Source: Paenibacillus lupini (GTDB taxonomy: Bacteria > Bacillota > Bacilli > Paenibacillales > Paenibacillaceae). From it: 64,000 nt of DNA. The stretch covers positions 113,866 through 177,865 of the forward strand of contig NZ_JAASRW010000004.1 in the NCBI RefSeq assembly GCF_011761355.1, given 5' to 3'. Within the stretch, counting starts at the first letter, position 1. Every line of letters begins with the position of its first letter. Below are positions 54,333 through 63,596 of the stretch, one piece after another. The position numbers and the translations under genes were made by a program. The notes beneath the pieces were generated by a model that was not told the DNA's origin, did no database searches, and worked only from the letters and a program-made list of their open reading frames with translations.

Positions 54333-54371
54333 ATGCGATTGACTCCAACATTAACCCAAGCCATGAAATGA
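54333..54371 (+). CDS. 12-codon open frame with strong ribosome binding site
   Basis: AGGAGG six bases before an ATG opens a 12-residue frame (MRLTPTLTQAMK, then TGA) in the leader of the GH81 gene, ending 28 bases before that gene's start. It may be a translated leader peptide or chance; no stem-loop that would make it a classical attenuator was seen. Confidence 0.3.
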   Translation: MRLTPTLTQAMK

Positions 54372-54399
54372 TTATTTAAACTAGGGAGGAAATCAACGA

Positions 54400-57300
54400 A
54401 TGTACACCATTTATCGGACAACGACGACGAACAAGCTGCTTGTCCTGACGCTTTGCGCTGTCATGCTGGTCTCACTCGTATCGTCATTGTTCATCCGCGA
54501 AGCACACGCCGCGGGCTCTTATTTATTATCGCAAAACAAAACCGCATACGCCTCTTCGGTAGAAGGCGGAAATGCAGCAAATCTAGCAGTCGACGGGACA
54601 ACAGGGACACGTTGGGGAAGCCAATGGGGCGTTGACCCGCAATGGCTGTACGTTGATCTTGGTGCAAATGCTGCGATTGACCGTGTAAAGATTCAGTGGG
54701 AAGGCGCTTTTGCAACGGCTTATAAGGTTCAAGTATCAAGCGACGAATCCACATGGACGGACGTCTACTCCACAACGACTGGAGACGGTGGTGTGGATGA
54801 TTTGACTCTTACAGGCAGCGGACGTTATGTAAGAATGTATGGCACGCAGCGTGCTCTTGCCGCATATGGTTATTCCATTCTGGAGTTTGAAGTATACGGT
54901 ACAGGCGGCTCGACAGCGCCTCCGGTTAACTACGGTCCAAACGTTGCGCTGAACAAACCAGTCACGGTTTCATCGACTGAAAATTCCGCCTATTTGCCGC
55001 CAGGCTCAACGCTTGCTTCCAATGCTGTTGACGGTAATGTAACAACTCGCTGGTCGTCCAATGCGACAGACAGTGAATGGATTTATGTGGACCTTGGTGC
55101 AGCCCATCAGATCGGCCGGGTTGTCCTGAATTGGGAAGCCGCAGCCGGACGGGCTTATGATGTTCAAGTATCGAATAACGGCTCGCAGTGGACAACGGTC
55201 TACCGTGAGCTCCACTGGGCGGGAGGCAAGCAAGAAATCCCGCTATATACAAACGGACGTTATGTTCGGATGAACGGTATCGGACGTGCAACAAGCTTTG
55301 GTTATTCGCTGCTTGAGCTTGAAGTCTATGATTATATCGCGGGCCAGCCTCAGCCGACGTATACGATTCCAGCTTTGCCAACACCAACAGCTGTACAATC
55401 GGGCTCTGGCAGCTATTTGACGAATGATTTGCATATGCCTCAGCCAAAATATCCGGCAAACAAATCATCCAATATTACGACACCAATCCCATCGAATGAC
55501 TGGTGGCAATCCCTCCTGATCAAGCCATATGGCGACTATCTGGTGACATTGCCGCTGAAATCGAAGTACTTCCAGCAAGGTCTTGGTATTTTGAATCCAG
55601 GAGCAGGCTGGCTGTCTCCAGACGGCAGAGCGGTTAATGCAGATGGCAACCCGGATCTCTACGTTATGTCGAATAGCATTAATACTTCGAAGATTCAAAC
55701 TCGCGTCACCGGATATGGAGACTGGTCGGTAGACGCTGTTGTAAGTGATGACGCAACAGACAAGATGAAATCTACTTTTGTCAAAGGCTCACCTTACGTG
55801 TATAACACATTTGCTGATCCAAACTCGGTAGAGATCTATTCTTCGCTTATCACACAATTATTCGATGATAACGGCAATTCCGTTCTGACAACAGAAGGCG
55901 CAACACTGACGGCTGACCACATTGGGGTTAAGCTTACGAATACGGATGGCAGCGGTGCATCCTTTACCCGATACTATGGGATTTTCGCTCCTGCCGGAAC
56001 AGTGTTTAAGAAGGTTGGAGCTAAGGTAAAAATCCAGCTTGGCAGCGGCGGGAATTACCTGTCGATTGGTGCAATGCCAACAGCTTCGAACCTGAACTAC
56101 TTCTACCAGCATGCCTATGCCTACGTAACGGATACGAAAGTGAACTACAACTACAACGAATCAACTTCGCAGGTCACAACAGATTACACGTTGACGACTG
56201 CGCTTAAGCGTACAGGCTTCTCAAATCAAGCCCTGACAACGCTGCTTCCGCATCAATGGAAAGTGTCTTCGACACCACTTACAACGCTGACTTATCCTTC
56301 GGTCCGCGGGACGTTGAAAGTGCGCGAAGGCAATACATTTACAACGGTGGACCGTTTCTACGGTATCGTACCGCAGTTCACACAGCCAACCGATTCGGCT
56401 TATGACAAGTCACTTATGGTTTCTTATCTGAAAGCGCTGGATGAGGAAACAACAAGCAACTTAATGGCTGCCGATGCTTACTGGCAAGGCAAGAAGCTTC
56501 ATCCGCTTGCTATGGGCGTACTTGCCGCTAATGAGCTTGGTGAGACGGCTTATCGGGATAAATTCCTGTCGCGGATCAAGTCCATTCTGACAGACTGGTA
56601 TACGTACACGAATGGTGAACCGGACTACTTCCTGTACTACAACTCGGATTGGGGTACAACGTATTACAAATCCAGTGAGTTTGGCGCCAACAACGGCATT
56701 ACGGACCATCACTTTACGTATGGCTACTATGTCTTTGCTTCCGCTGTACTTGCTACGTTCGATGATGAATTCAAAACGCAATACGGACCAATGATTGACC
56801 ATCTGGTTCGTGATTACGCGAACCCATCACGTACCGATTCCATGTTCCCGTTCTTCCGCAGCTTTGACCCGTATGAAGGACATTCATGGGCAGGCGGCTA
56901 TGCGGATAATGACAACGGCAACAACCAGGAAGCGGCAGGCGAATCACTGTTTGGCTGGGTAGGCCAATACTTGTGGGGTTTGACCAATGGAGATACGGCG
57001 TTCCGCAATGCGGCCATTTATGGCTTTACGACAGAGTTAAATGCCGTTATGCAATATTGGTTCAACTACGACGGAGACAACTGGCTTCCGCAATATACGC
57101 ACAAAACGGTTGGACAAGTGTATGGTGCCTCTAACTTCTTCGGCACTTTCTTCAACGGAGATCCGGTTTATGTATACGGTATCCACTGGCTTCCAACGGC
57201 TGAGTATCTGACAAGCTACAGTCTTCCACAGGGCAAAGCGGCTGGTCTGTACAACGGATTTGTCGCCGATAACGGCGGTCAGGAGACAGACTGGTATCAT

Positions 57301-58494
57301 ATCGTGTGGCCGATCCAGGCGTTAAGTGATCCGCAAGCGGTCATTAACAAATGGAGCACGACAAGTATGCAGAAAAATGAGATTTTCAACACGTACTGGT
57401 TTGTTCATAACATGGCAACACTTGGTTCCCGTACGAAAGACGTCTGGGCAACAGGCTGGACAAGCGCAACGGTGTATAAGAAAGGAACCACTTATACAGC
57501 GCAGGTATGGAATCCGACGGCGAGTCCTGTAACGGTAACGTTCAAGAACGCTGCTGGAACAACAGGAACTGCAATTGTAGCTGCGAAATCGCTCGTAACG
57601 GTTAATCCGATGGTGAATTCGAATGCCGGTGATAACTGGGCTCCAGTTGGAAGCGGTGGCGGAGACAACGGTGGCGAGAACGGCAATGGCGGCAACAATG
57701 GCACAGACACGAACGTAGCCCTTAACAAGACGGTAACGGTATCAACGACAGAAACACCATTTGCCGGTGCAAATGCAGTAGACGGTAATGCTGAAACGCG
57801 CTGGGCTTCTGTAACAAGCGCCGATCCGCAAACTCTTACCATTGATCTCGGTTCCTCGCAGCAACTGAGCCGTGTGAAGCTGAACTGGGAGACAGCGTAC
57901 GGCAAATCGTATAAAGTACAAGTGTCTGCTGACGGCTCGAATTGGTCCGATATTTACACGACAACAACCGGCGACGGTGGAACCGATGATTTTAACGTGA
58001 CAGGAACAGGACGTTATGTCCGAATCAATATGACCGAGCGTGGCACGATTTACGGCTATTCGCTTTATGAAGTTGAGGTATATGGCCATACGGCAGCAAC
58101 GTCGAACTCTTCGCTTTTGTCCGTAGGGAAGACAGCAACCGCATCATCTTACCAGGATCCATTCGTTGCAGCTTCGGCATTTGATAACGACCCAGGCACA
58201 CGCTGGGGTTCGGTAACAGGTGTGGACCCCCAATGGATTACGGTTGATCTTGGGCAGAATCGCACGGTAACGAATATTAAGCTGAAGTGGGAGCCTGCTT
58301 ATGCGAAGTCGTTCAAGCTGCAAATCTCAACTGACGGCAATAGCTGGACCGATCTGTACAGCACAACAACGGGTACAGGCAGTGACCTGGATCAGAATGT
58401 GGATGGCAACGGCCGTTATGTCCGTATGCTTGGCACAGAACGCGGGACGCAATGGGGTTACTCGCTCTGGAGTTTTGATGTGTATGGGTATTAA
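54400..58494 (+). CDS. Secreted GH81 endo-beta-1,3-glucanase with four discoidin-like domains
   Basis: 1364 residues. The signal peptide ends AHA near residue 38. Order: two F5/8 type C (CBM32-like) domains (about 45-165 and 178-310), a GH81 catalytic region (about 345-1070), a Gly/Asn/Asp linker (about 1088-1105), then two more discoidin-like domains (about 1106-1230 and 1236-1363). GH81 motifs are DHHFTYGYYV near residue 768 and HSWAGG followed by GNNQEAAGE near 828-848, the latter with the likely catalytic Glu. It would cut beta-1,3-glucans such as laminarin or fungal wall glucan outside the cell. The four binding domains share repeated segments such as STTTGDGG. Confidence 0.9.
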   Translation: MYTIYRTTTTNKLLVLTLCAVMLVSLVSSLFIREAHAAGSYLLSQNKTAYASSVEGGNAANLAVDGTTGTRWGSQWGVDPQWLYVDLGANAAIDRVKIQWEGAFATAYKVQVSSDESTWTDVYSTTTGDGGVDDLTLTGSGRYVRMYGTQRALAAYGYSILEFEVYGTGGSTAPPVNYGPNVALNKPVTVSSTENSAYLPPGSTLASNAVDGNVTTRWSSNATDSEWIYVDLGAAHQIGRVVLNWEAAAGRAYDVQVSNNGSQWTTVYRELHWAGGKQEIPLYTNGRYVRMNGIGRATSFGYSLLELEVYDYIAGQPQPTYTIPALPTPTAVQSGSGSYLTNDLHMPQPKYPANKSSNITTPIPSNDWWQSLLIKPYGDYLVTLPLKSKYFQQGLGILNPGAGWLSPDGRAVNADGNPDLYVMSNSINTSKIQTRVTGYGDWSVDAVVSDDATDKMKSTFVKGSPYVYNTFADPNSVEIYSSLITQLFDDNGNSVLTTEGATLTADHIGVKLTNTDGSGASFTRYYGIFAPAGTVFKKVGAKVKIQLGSGGNYLSIGAMPTASNLNYFYQHAYAYVTDTKVNYNYNESTSQVTTDYTLTTALKRTGFSNQALTTLLPHQWKVSSTPLTTLTYPSVRGTLKVREGNTFTTVDRFYGIVPQFTQPTDSAYDKSLMVSYLKALDEETTSNLMAADAYWQGKKLHPLAMGVLAANELGETAYRDKFLSRIKSILTDWYTYTNGEPDYFLYYNSDWGTTYYKSSEFGANNGITDHHFTYGYYVFASAVLATFDDEFKTQYGPMIDHLVRDYANPSRTDSMFPFFRSFDPYEGHSWAGGYADNDNGNNQEAAGESLFGWVGQYLWGLTNGDTAFRNAAIYGFTTELNAVMQYWFNYDGDNWLPQYTHKTVGQVYGASNFFGTFFNGDPVYVYGIHWLPTAEYLTSYSLPQGKAAGLYNGFVADNGGQETDWYHIVWPIQALSDPQAVINKWSTTSMQKNEIFNTYWFVHNMATLGSRTKDVWATGWTSATVYKKGTTYTAQVWNPTASPVTVTFKNAAGTTGTAIVAAKSLVTVNPMVNSNAGDNWAPVGSGGGDNGGENGNGGNNGTDTNVALNKTVTVSTTETPFAGANAVDGNAETRWASVTSADPQTLTIDLGSSQQLSRVKLNWETAYGKSYKVQVSADGSNWSDIYTTTTGDGGTDDFNVTGTGRYVRINMTERGTIYGYSLYEVEVYGHTAATSNSSLLSVGKTATASSYQDPFVAASAFDNDPGTRWGSVTGVDPQWITVDLGQNRTVTNIKLKWEPAYAKSFKLQISTDGNSWTDLYSTTTGTGSDLDQNVDGNGRYVRMLGTERGTQWGYSLWSFDVYGY

Positions 58495-58615
58495 TTCTTT
58501 ATAATTTCTTGAATGTGAAGCCTTGTGGCCATTGGCCTCAGGGCTTTCTTTATGGAATGGGATAGTTAGCCTGAGGAGAAAATACATAAAGTGGGTACTT
58601 ATACTGCTTGCTTTA

Positions 58616-58649
58616 ATTCGATATTTAGATTATTATCTAAATATCGAAT
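58616..58649. promoter_or_regulatory. ArsR-family operator, 15-bp perfect inverted repeat
   Basis: ATTCGATATTTAGAT and its exact complement flank four bases (TATT), ending 27 bases before the regulator's start codon. The size and position fit autoregulation by the SdpR-like repressor encoded next. Confidence 0.8.
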
Positions 58650-58676
58650 AGAAAGATTTATAAGAAGGTGAGCCAT

Positions 58677-58943
58677 TTGAATGATGCTTTCAAGGCGTTG
58701 TCCGACCCAACTCGTCGTCAGATCCTCCAGATGCTGAAGGAACAGGATTTATCCGCCGGGCAAATCGCCGATCAATTTAATATTTCCAAGCCGAGCATTT
58801 CTCATCATTTGAATTTGCTCAAGCAAGCGAAGCTAGTTAGTGAAGAACGACAAGGGCAGAACCGGGTATACTCGCTGAATATGACCGTCGTGCAGGAAGC
58901 GATGGGCTGGTTTCTCGGGATGCTTGGGAAGAAAGGGGAATGA
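58677..58943 (+). CDS. ArsR family repressor, SdpR-like
   Basis: About 88 residues. The winged helix reads AFKALSDPTRRQILQMLKE, then LSAGQIADQFNISKPSISHHLNLLKQAKLV. There are no metal-binding Cys residues, as in SdpR. TTG 58677 lies eight bases after AAGAAGG; the in-frame GTG 58668 overlaps that site. The next gene, an SdpI-like membrane protein, follows after three bases, the same arrangement as sdpRI of Bacillus subtilis. Confidence 0.9.
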   Translation: MNDAFKALSDPTRRQILQMLKEQDLSAGQIADQFNISKPSISHHLNLLKQAKLVSEERQGQNRVYSLNMTVVQEAMGWFLGMLGKKGE

Positions 58944-58946
58944 ACC

Positions 58947-59627
58947 ATGAATGAAAAAACGAATCAAATTTCACGATGGTCGAAGCAAGATTGGATTTTG
59001 CTTGTTGTTAATGCCGTTATCTTTGGCATTGTATTTCTTTTGTTTAATCATCAGCTTCCCGATATAGTGGGAAGTCATTACAACATTAATGGCGAGCAGG
59101 ACGGTTCGATGTCCAAATCGAATATGTGGCTCGTATACGCAGGTATCGGCATTGCTCTGCCAGTCTTTCTATCGGTGGTAAAAAATATTGATCCGCGTCG
59201 TCAGAATTATGCAAAGTTCAGCGGTTATTACATGCTCATTCGCTGGACCATAAGTTTGTTTATCCATGGTGCTTTTGTGCTTATGATGCTGCAAAATCTC
59301 GATTATGATCTGCCTTTTATTAATATCGTGATTGGTGGACTTGGTGTAATGTGGATGGTCATCGGTAATCGAATGGGACAGATCCGCAGCAACTTCTTTG
59401 TAGGAATTAAGACACCTTGGGCAATCGCCGACGAGAATAATTGGCGAAGCACGCACCGAATAAGTGCCCGGTTATGGGTTGTTGCGGGGATTCTGATGCT
59501 CCTTGGTGCATGCCTGTTTCCAGCTAAATGGCTTTTAATTGTTCTTGCTCTTGGCGTTCTGATAAGTGCAGGGATACCATATATTTATTCCTATCTTTTA
59601 TATACCCGTGGGAAAAAGACACAGTAA
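58947..59627 (+). CDS. SdpI family membrane protein
   Basis: 226 residues with six membrane segments. The N-terminal DUF1648 motif LPDIVGSHYNINGEQDG and the later GNRMGQIRSNFFVGIKTPWAIADENNW segment are characteristic of SdpI/YhfL-like proteins. SdpI gives immunity to the SDP toxin and relays its presence to SdpR; no toxin gene (sdpABC) is seen here, so this may be an orphan immunity or sensing pair. Confidence 0.88.
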   Translation: MNEKTNQISRWSKQDWILLVVNAVIFGIVFLLFNHQLPDIVGSHYNINGEQDGSMSKSNMWLVYAGIGIALPVFLSVVKNIDPRRQNYAKFSGYYMLIRWTISLFIHGAFVLMMLQNLDYDLPFINIVIGGLGVMWMVIGNRMGQIRSNFFVGIKTPWAIADENNWRSTHRISARLWVVAGILMLLGACLFPAKWLLIVLALGVLISAGIPYIYSYLLYTRGKKTQ

Positions 59628-59641
59628 CAAGGTCTACACAT

Positions 59642-59682
59642 AAAAGTGGCGTAGGGAGCATGAATCCCTACGCCACTTTTAT
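59642..59682. terminator. 16-bp perfect terminator hairpin
   Basis: AAAAGTGGCGTAGGGA pairs exactly with TCCCTACGCCACTTTT around seven bases, and both ends are A/T-rich, so it may act in both directions. It follows the sdpI-like gene by 15 bases. Confidence 0.92.
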
Positions 59683-59844
59683 GTATTTTAAAGAACCCAC
59701 AAATATGTAGAGCACTACGAAAGCTTTCTATATCCGCATAGTACCTTGTGTGTATACATTTAATTACTAATACCTATTTGATTATCCATTTTTTTCTTTA
59801 AAAATATAGATATGTATTTTAAAGCATTGGGGGAGAGATTTAAA

Positions 59845-60141
59845 TTGAGTATTAAGAAAGAATCCAGGCCGTTAGTAAAGGGACTTGATCCGCAAAAAAC
59901 GAAGAAATTGGTCTTCGCTGCCGTCGCCTTTATTGTTATTGGAATGTTTGGGCTTGCGTTTTGCCACGATAACGACATTATTACCAACGGTCAAGCTACT
60001 GCTGTTGGTTGGGTACTGTCCAGCATTTGCTTTATTCTGCTCATGATTGATACACTTGCGCAGAATAAATCAACAGCGATTTACCGAATGCTTGGAAGTT
60101 CATTCTTTATTTTTTTTCTTATCTATCGATACTTGTTCTAA
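59845..60141 (+). CDS. Small membrane protein of unknown function
   Basis: About 98 residues with three hydrophobic segments (FAAVAFIVIGMFGLAF, VGWVLSSICFILLMI, FFIFFLIYRYLF). TTG 59845 is preferred: GGGGGAGAG lies seven bases upstream, while ATG 59812 has no site. Single gene with its own terminator. No family recognised. Confidence 0.65.
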   Translation: MSIKKESRPLVKGLDPQKTKKLVFAAVAFIVIGMFGLAFCHDNDIITNGQATAVGWVLSSICFILLMIDTLAQNKSTAIYRMLGSSFFIFFLIYRYLF

Positions 60142-60143
60142 GA

Positions 60144-60171
60144 AAAACCCATCACCTGAGTGATGGGTTTT
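60144..60171. terminator. Bidirectional terminator
   Basis: AAAACCCATCAC pairs exactly with GTGATGGGTTTT around CTGA. It serves both the small membrane protein gene and the convergent tetR-like gene. Confidence 0.92.
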
Positions 60172-60190
60172 ATTGTCTGTCTAAATTCCA

Positions 60191-60877
60191 CTAAGCCACA
60201 CCAAAAGTAACTTTACGAACCAAATAGTCTACTTTTTCCGACATCGCTGTATCGTTAATCTGAGGAATTACATCGTATTTAAAGAGTTGCTGCTTCTTAA
60301 TTAAATAGTAGTCCCAGATTGCGTTGCGCAGCGTAAGGTTGTTTTTCATGAGATAAAGGGGATCGAGCAGCTTCTGGAAGATCAGCTCATCCTGTAAAAT
60401 ATACAGCATTGCGTTCAAATCATTCATATACCCTTCGGCAATACCTCGCTCATAAAATGACCGCAAGCGGTTGTTTCGATCACTAATCGCCACCTCGATC
60501 GAGGCCATCAGCTGAGGATATACCTCACGTAAGTCATGGAAGAAGGCTTCCGTACCATAGTTTGCAATTAGAAGCGTCTGGGCAAAGGTGGACTGAAAGC
60601 CCTGAATATAAGCTTCACTGCTGCCTTCCTTCAGCTGGGTTTCATCACATACGACATATCTGATATAAAGGGCAGTCAGCCGTTCAATAATCTCATCGCG
60701 AGAAGGAAAGTACTTATATAATGTCGCTTTGGACAGATCCATCGCTTTAGCGATGTCATCCATGCGAAGTCCTTGGAAGCCGTTCGCCTTTATGGGATGC
60801 AACAGCTTGGCGACATATTTGTTTTTAGTTGCTTCATCGGTGTATCGGCAGCTCTGCGTTTCGTTTGTTGTTTCCAT
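60191..60877 (-). CDS. TetR family transcriptional regulator
   Basis: 228 residues. The helix-turn-helix is near residues 30-65 (GLRMDDIAKAMDLSKATLYKYFPSRDEII); the rest is the helical ligand-binding domain. It is divergent from an MFS efflux gene across a 179-base gap with a 15-bp inverted repeat, so it very likely represses that gene and perhaps itself. Confidence 0.9.
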   Translation of the reverse strand: METTNETQSCRYTDEATKNKYVAKLLHPIKANGFQGLRMDDIAKAMDLSKATLYKYFPSRDEIIERLTALYIRYVVCDETQLKEGSSEAYIQGFQSTFAQTLLIANYGTEAFFHDLREVYPQLMASIEVAISDRNNRLRSFYERGIAEGYMNDLNAMLYILQDELIFQKLLDPLYLMKNNLTLRNAIWDYYLIKKQQLFKYDVIPQINDTAMSEKVDYLVRKVTFGVA

Positions 60878-60944
60878 ACGCGCTCACACTCACTTCCTAT
60901 GTAAGGAGTATACATGATTTTTTCGGATAAAGAAATGGACTGGT

Positions 60945-61005
60945 TAGTCAAAGTAAACTAATTTTGTGTAAATGAGTTTACTTTGACTAGATTTTGCAGT
61001 ATGAT
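60945..61005 (+). promoter_or_regulatory. TetR operator overlapping the MFS promoter
   Basis: TAGTCAAAGTAAACT (60945-60959) and AGTTTACTTTGACTA (60975-60989) are exact inverted repeats 15 bases apart. The -35 box TTTACT (60977-60982) lies inside the right arm, and TATGAT (61000-61005) follows after 17 bases. Binding would directly block polymerase. Confidence 0.8.
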
Positions 61006-61056
61006 CATTTCTACAATAGGCTAATTGGCCAATAGAGAACAGGAGAAGAGAAACAT

Positions 61057-62508
61057 ATGAGTACTTCATCCAACCAGAATATTCGATTCTGGCCGATTAT
61101 GATTGCTATATTTTTTGGTGCTTTTCTAAGTATCCTTGGGATCAGCACCATTAATGTGGCGTTGTCGATCTTTATGCAGGACTTTCATACGGACCTAAGT
61201 ACGGTGCAGTGGACCTTAACCGGTTTTATGCTTTCCTTAGGGACAATAGCGCCACTGACAGGTTTCCTGGGGAATAAGTTCGGTTATAAAAATGTTTATC
61301 TTTACGCAATGATTGGTTTTGTTCTATTTTCCTTATTGTGTGGATTTTCCTGGAATGCCGGATCGCTGATCACCTTCCGTATTATTCAAGGTATCTTTAC
61401 AGGGCTTGTTATGCCAGCGACAATGACGATTATTTTCCAAACCATTCCGAAAGAGCAGCAGCCATTTGCCGTTAGTATCTGGGGCTTATCGGGTATGCTT
61501 GCACCAGCTTTTGGGCCAACGATTAGCGGCTGGCTGATCGAGCAATTTAACTGGCGTTGGATTTTCTTCATGAATGTGCCGATTGGTATCGTTGCGATCT
61601 TGTTTATTATTGCGATGATTCCGGATATTAGGTTAGGTGTTGCCAAACAGTTAGATAAACTTGGTCTTGCTACCGTTGTTCTCAGCAGTGTTGCACTGCT
61701 GGTGGCTTTGAGCGAAGGCCGGCAGTGGGGCTGGGATTCCGGTAAAGTTATTGGCTTGTTTGTATTTGGTGCTCTCATGCTGGTTGCGTTCATATGGCGT
61801 GAGCTTAAGGCAGAGAATCCGTTGCTTGATCTGAGAGTATTTAAGAACTATCGATTCTCCATTACGTTAGTTGCGAATACAATCATTACGATCAGTTTGT
61901 ATTCCGGTACGCTGCTAGTGCCTTTGTTCTTACAAAACGTCCAGGCGATTACGGCGATGGACACAGGACTTATCCTGCTCCCATCCTCGCTTGTTATGGC
62001 GCTTGCTATGCCGATCGCTGGTAAACTGTATCCGCGGATTGGTGCCAAATGGATGACCATTGGCGGGCTTGTACTTATTATTGTGGGCAGTTATGAGATG
62101 ACTCATCTGCATACGGACAGCTCGCATTTCTATATTATTTTCTGGATGGCTGTTCGTAACCTTGGAGTATCGTTTGCTGCTGCTGCAACAAGCACAGCCG
62201 GTATGGAGGAGATTCAACCGCAGATGGTGGGTCACGCTTCTTCCGTAACGAACTGGGTACGTAATGTGGGTGGATCCTTTGCGATTGCCTTATTTACATC
62301 ACTGCTTGCTTCCCATACGATTACGCATGCTACTGATCTGACACAAGCTGGCCAAGAGAGTGCGAAAACGATACCGTTGTTCGCCTTTACTCTGAGCGTC
62401 AACGATGTCTTTATGATTGCGACTTATATTGCTGTAGTAGCCATTCCGTTTACGCTCGTTATTCGTAAAAAAGCGATGCGAGCAAAAACCGTTACGGCTG
62501 CTGCCTGA
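61057..62508 (+). CDS. MFS multidrug efflux transporter, DHA2 (EmrB/QacA) family
   Basis: 483 residues with about 14 membrane segments. Motifs include LDTTIVNVAL-like STINVALSIFMQDFHTDLSTVQWTLTGFML at the start, GFLGNKFGYKNVYL (motif A region) and APAFGPTISGWLIEQFNWRWIFFMNVPIG (motif C, proton-antiport type). It exports drugs or other amphiphiles in exchange for protons; the substrate is unknown. Controlled by the divergent TetR protein. Confidence 0.9.
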   Translation: MSTSSNQNIRFWPIMIAIFFGAFLSILGISTINVALSIFMQDFHTDLSTVQWTLTGFMLSLGTIAPLTGFLGNKFGYKNVYLYAMIGFVLFSLLCGFSWNAGSLITFRIIQGIFTGLVMPATMTIIFQTIPKEQQPFAVSIWGLSGMLAPAFGPTISGWLIEQFNWRWIFFMNVPIGIVAILFIIAMIPDIRLGVAKQLDKLGLATVVLSSVALLVALSEGRQWGWDSGKVIGLFVFGALMLVAFIWRELKAENPLLDLRVFKNYRFSITLVANTIITISLYSGTLLVPLFLQNVQAITAMDTGLILLPSSLVMALAMPIAGKLYPRIGAKWMTIGGLVLIIVGSYEMTHLHTDSSHFYIIFWMAVRNLGVSFAAAATSTAGMEEIQPQMVGHASSVTNWVRNVGGSFAIALFTSLLASHTITHATDLTQAGQESAKTIPLFAFTLSVNDVFMIATYIAVVAIPFTLVIRKKAMRAKTVTAAA

Positions 62509-62540
62509 TTAATAATAGAGAAACATCATGATTCATAATA

Positions 62541-62580
62541 GAAACCCGAAAGACACTTTGAGAAGTGCCTTTCGGGTTTC
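62541..62580 (+). terminator. Terminator of the MFS gene
   Basis: GAAACCCGAAAGACACTT pairs with AAGTGCCTTTCGGGTTTC (one mismatch) around TGAG; the right arm ends in T-rich sequence. Confidence 0.85.
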
Positions 62581-62608
62581 TGTTTAGTTTATGGTCGTAT
62601 TTTTGTTA

Positions 62609-62637
62609 TTGACAGTAAAATATCTCCATGCTAATCT
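62609..62637 (+). promoter_or_regulatory. Promoter of the SsuC-like transporter operon
   Basis: TTGACA (62609-62614) and TAATCT (62632-62637) are 17 bases apart. The transcript would begin near 62644, upstream of the leader hairpin at 62695-62733. Confidence 0.65.
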
Positions 62638-62694
62638 TAAACCACAGTTAATCAATAGGAATTAATGAAATTAATCATATCGTCTACCGTTCTA

Positions 62695-62739
62695 TCGGAG
62701 GCATTCTCTCGCATGATGAGGATGCCTCCTTTTTGTTTT
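62695..62739 (+). terminator. Leader terminator (possible attenuator)
   Basis: GGAGGCAT (62697-62704) pairs with ATGCCTCC (62722-62729) around a 17-base loop, followed by TTTTTGTTTT. It lies between the promoter and the transporter genes, as in an attenuated or riboswitch-controlled leader; no known riboswitch fold was recognised. Confidence 0.65.
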
Positions 62740-62760
62740 CTACCTGTCCCTCATAATGAG

Positions 62761-63579
62761 ATGGCGAAAGTGGTGATGAAGATGAGCAGTCAAGCTGCAG
62801 CAGCGATCAAAACGCCAGGCAAGCTGGCACTTACAGGACTTGCGCTTGTTTTTCCGGTAACCTTACTTGTCTTATGGCAGGTACTTGGGCATTACGGCTA
62901 TATTTCCGAATTGCTGTTCCCTACGCCGTATACGATTATTGAATCTGGTATTTCCTTGGCGGCCTCCGGAGACTTATGGACGAACATTCGAATCAGCGTC
63001 ATAAGGGCACTGCTGGGATTTGGGCTTGGAGGATCGCTTGGATTGGTGTTTGGTATCGGAGTAGGACTGTTCAGAAGGACAGAAAAGCTGCTTGATCCTT
63101 CCATTCAGATGATTAGGATGATTCCAAGTCTTGCTGTTGTGCCGCTGTTTATTTTGTGGTTCGGTATCGGTGAGGAATCCAAAGTACTGCTTATTGCCAA
63201 AAGCGCCTTTTTCCCGCTCTATATCAATACGTTTCTTGGGATCCGTAATGTTGATAATAAGCTGTTTGAAGTGGCAAGAGTGCTTGGCTTCAGTCGTCTC
63301 AAGCAAGTGACAAGGCTTATCTTGCCGGCGGCGCTGCCGAACATCATCTTAGGTGCACGGCTTTCAATCGGACTTTCTTGGCTGGGCTTGGTTGTAGCGG
63401 AGCTGATTGCTTCAACCTCAGGGATCGGCTATATGATGTCGGATGCGCGGCAGTTTGCTGATACACCGGTTGTATTCGTAGGGATTTTCACTTTCGCGAT
63501 ACTGGGGCTGTTGACGGACTCGTTGCTCGCTGTGATCGAACGACGGCTGCTGAGATGGAAAGACCGTTATGGCGGATAG
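62761..63579 (+). CDS. ABC transporter permease, SsuC/TauC/NrtB type
   Basis: About 272 residues from ATG 62761; the exact start is unsure (ATG 62776 and 62782 also fit, and none has a strong ribosome binding site). The frame stays open back to ATG 62665, but that would put the leader terminator inside the gene. Six membrane segments; the EAA motif is VARVLGFSRLKQVTRLILPAALPNI near residue 180. Members import sulfonates, taurine, nitrate or pyrimidine precursors. A second, related permease gene follows after 17 bases. Confidence 0.85.
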   Translation: MAKVVMKMSSQAAAAIKTPGKLALTGLALVFPVTLLVLWQVLGHYGYISELLFPTPYTIIESGISLAASGDLWTNIRISVIRALLGFGLGGSLGLVFGIGVGLFRRTEKLLDPSIQMIRMIPSLAVVPLFILWFGIGEESKVLLIAKSAFFPLYINTFLGIRNVDNKLFEVARVLGFSRLKQVTRLILPAALPNIILGARLSIGLSWLGLVVAELIASTSGIGYMMSDARQFADTPVVFVGIFTFAILGLLTDSLLAVIERRLLRWKDRYGG

Positions 63580-63596
63580 ACAGGAGGGTTAAAAGT

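Noticed and set aside
62640-62735. Known riboswitch (SAM or T-box) in the SsuC-like leader
   Set aside because: The leader is short and I could not find the conserved cores of either class; only the terminator hairpin is supported.
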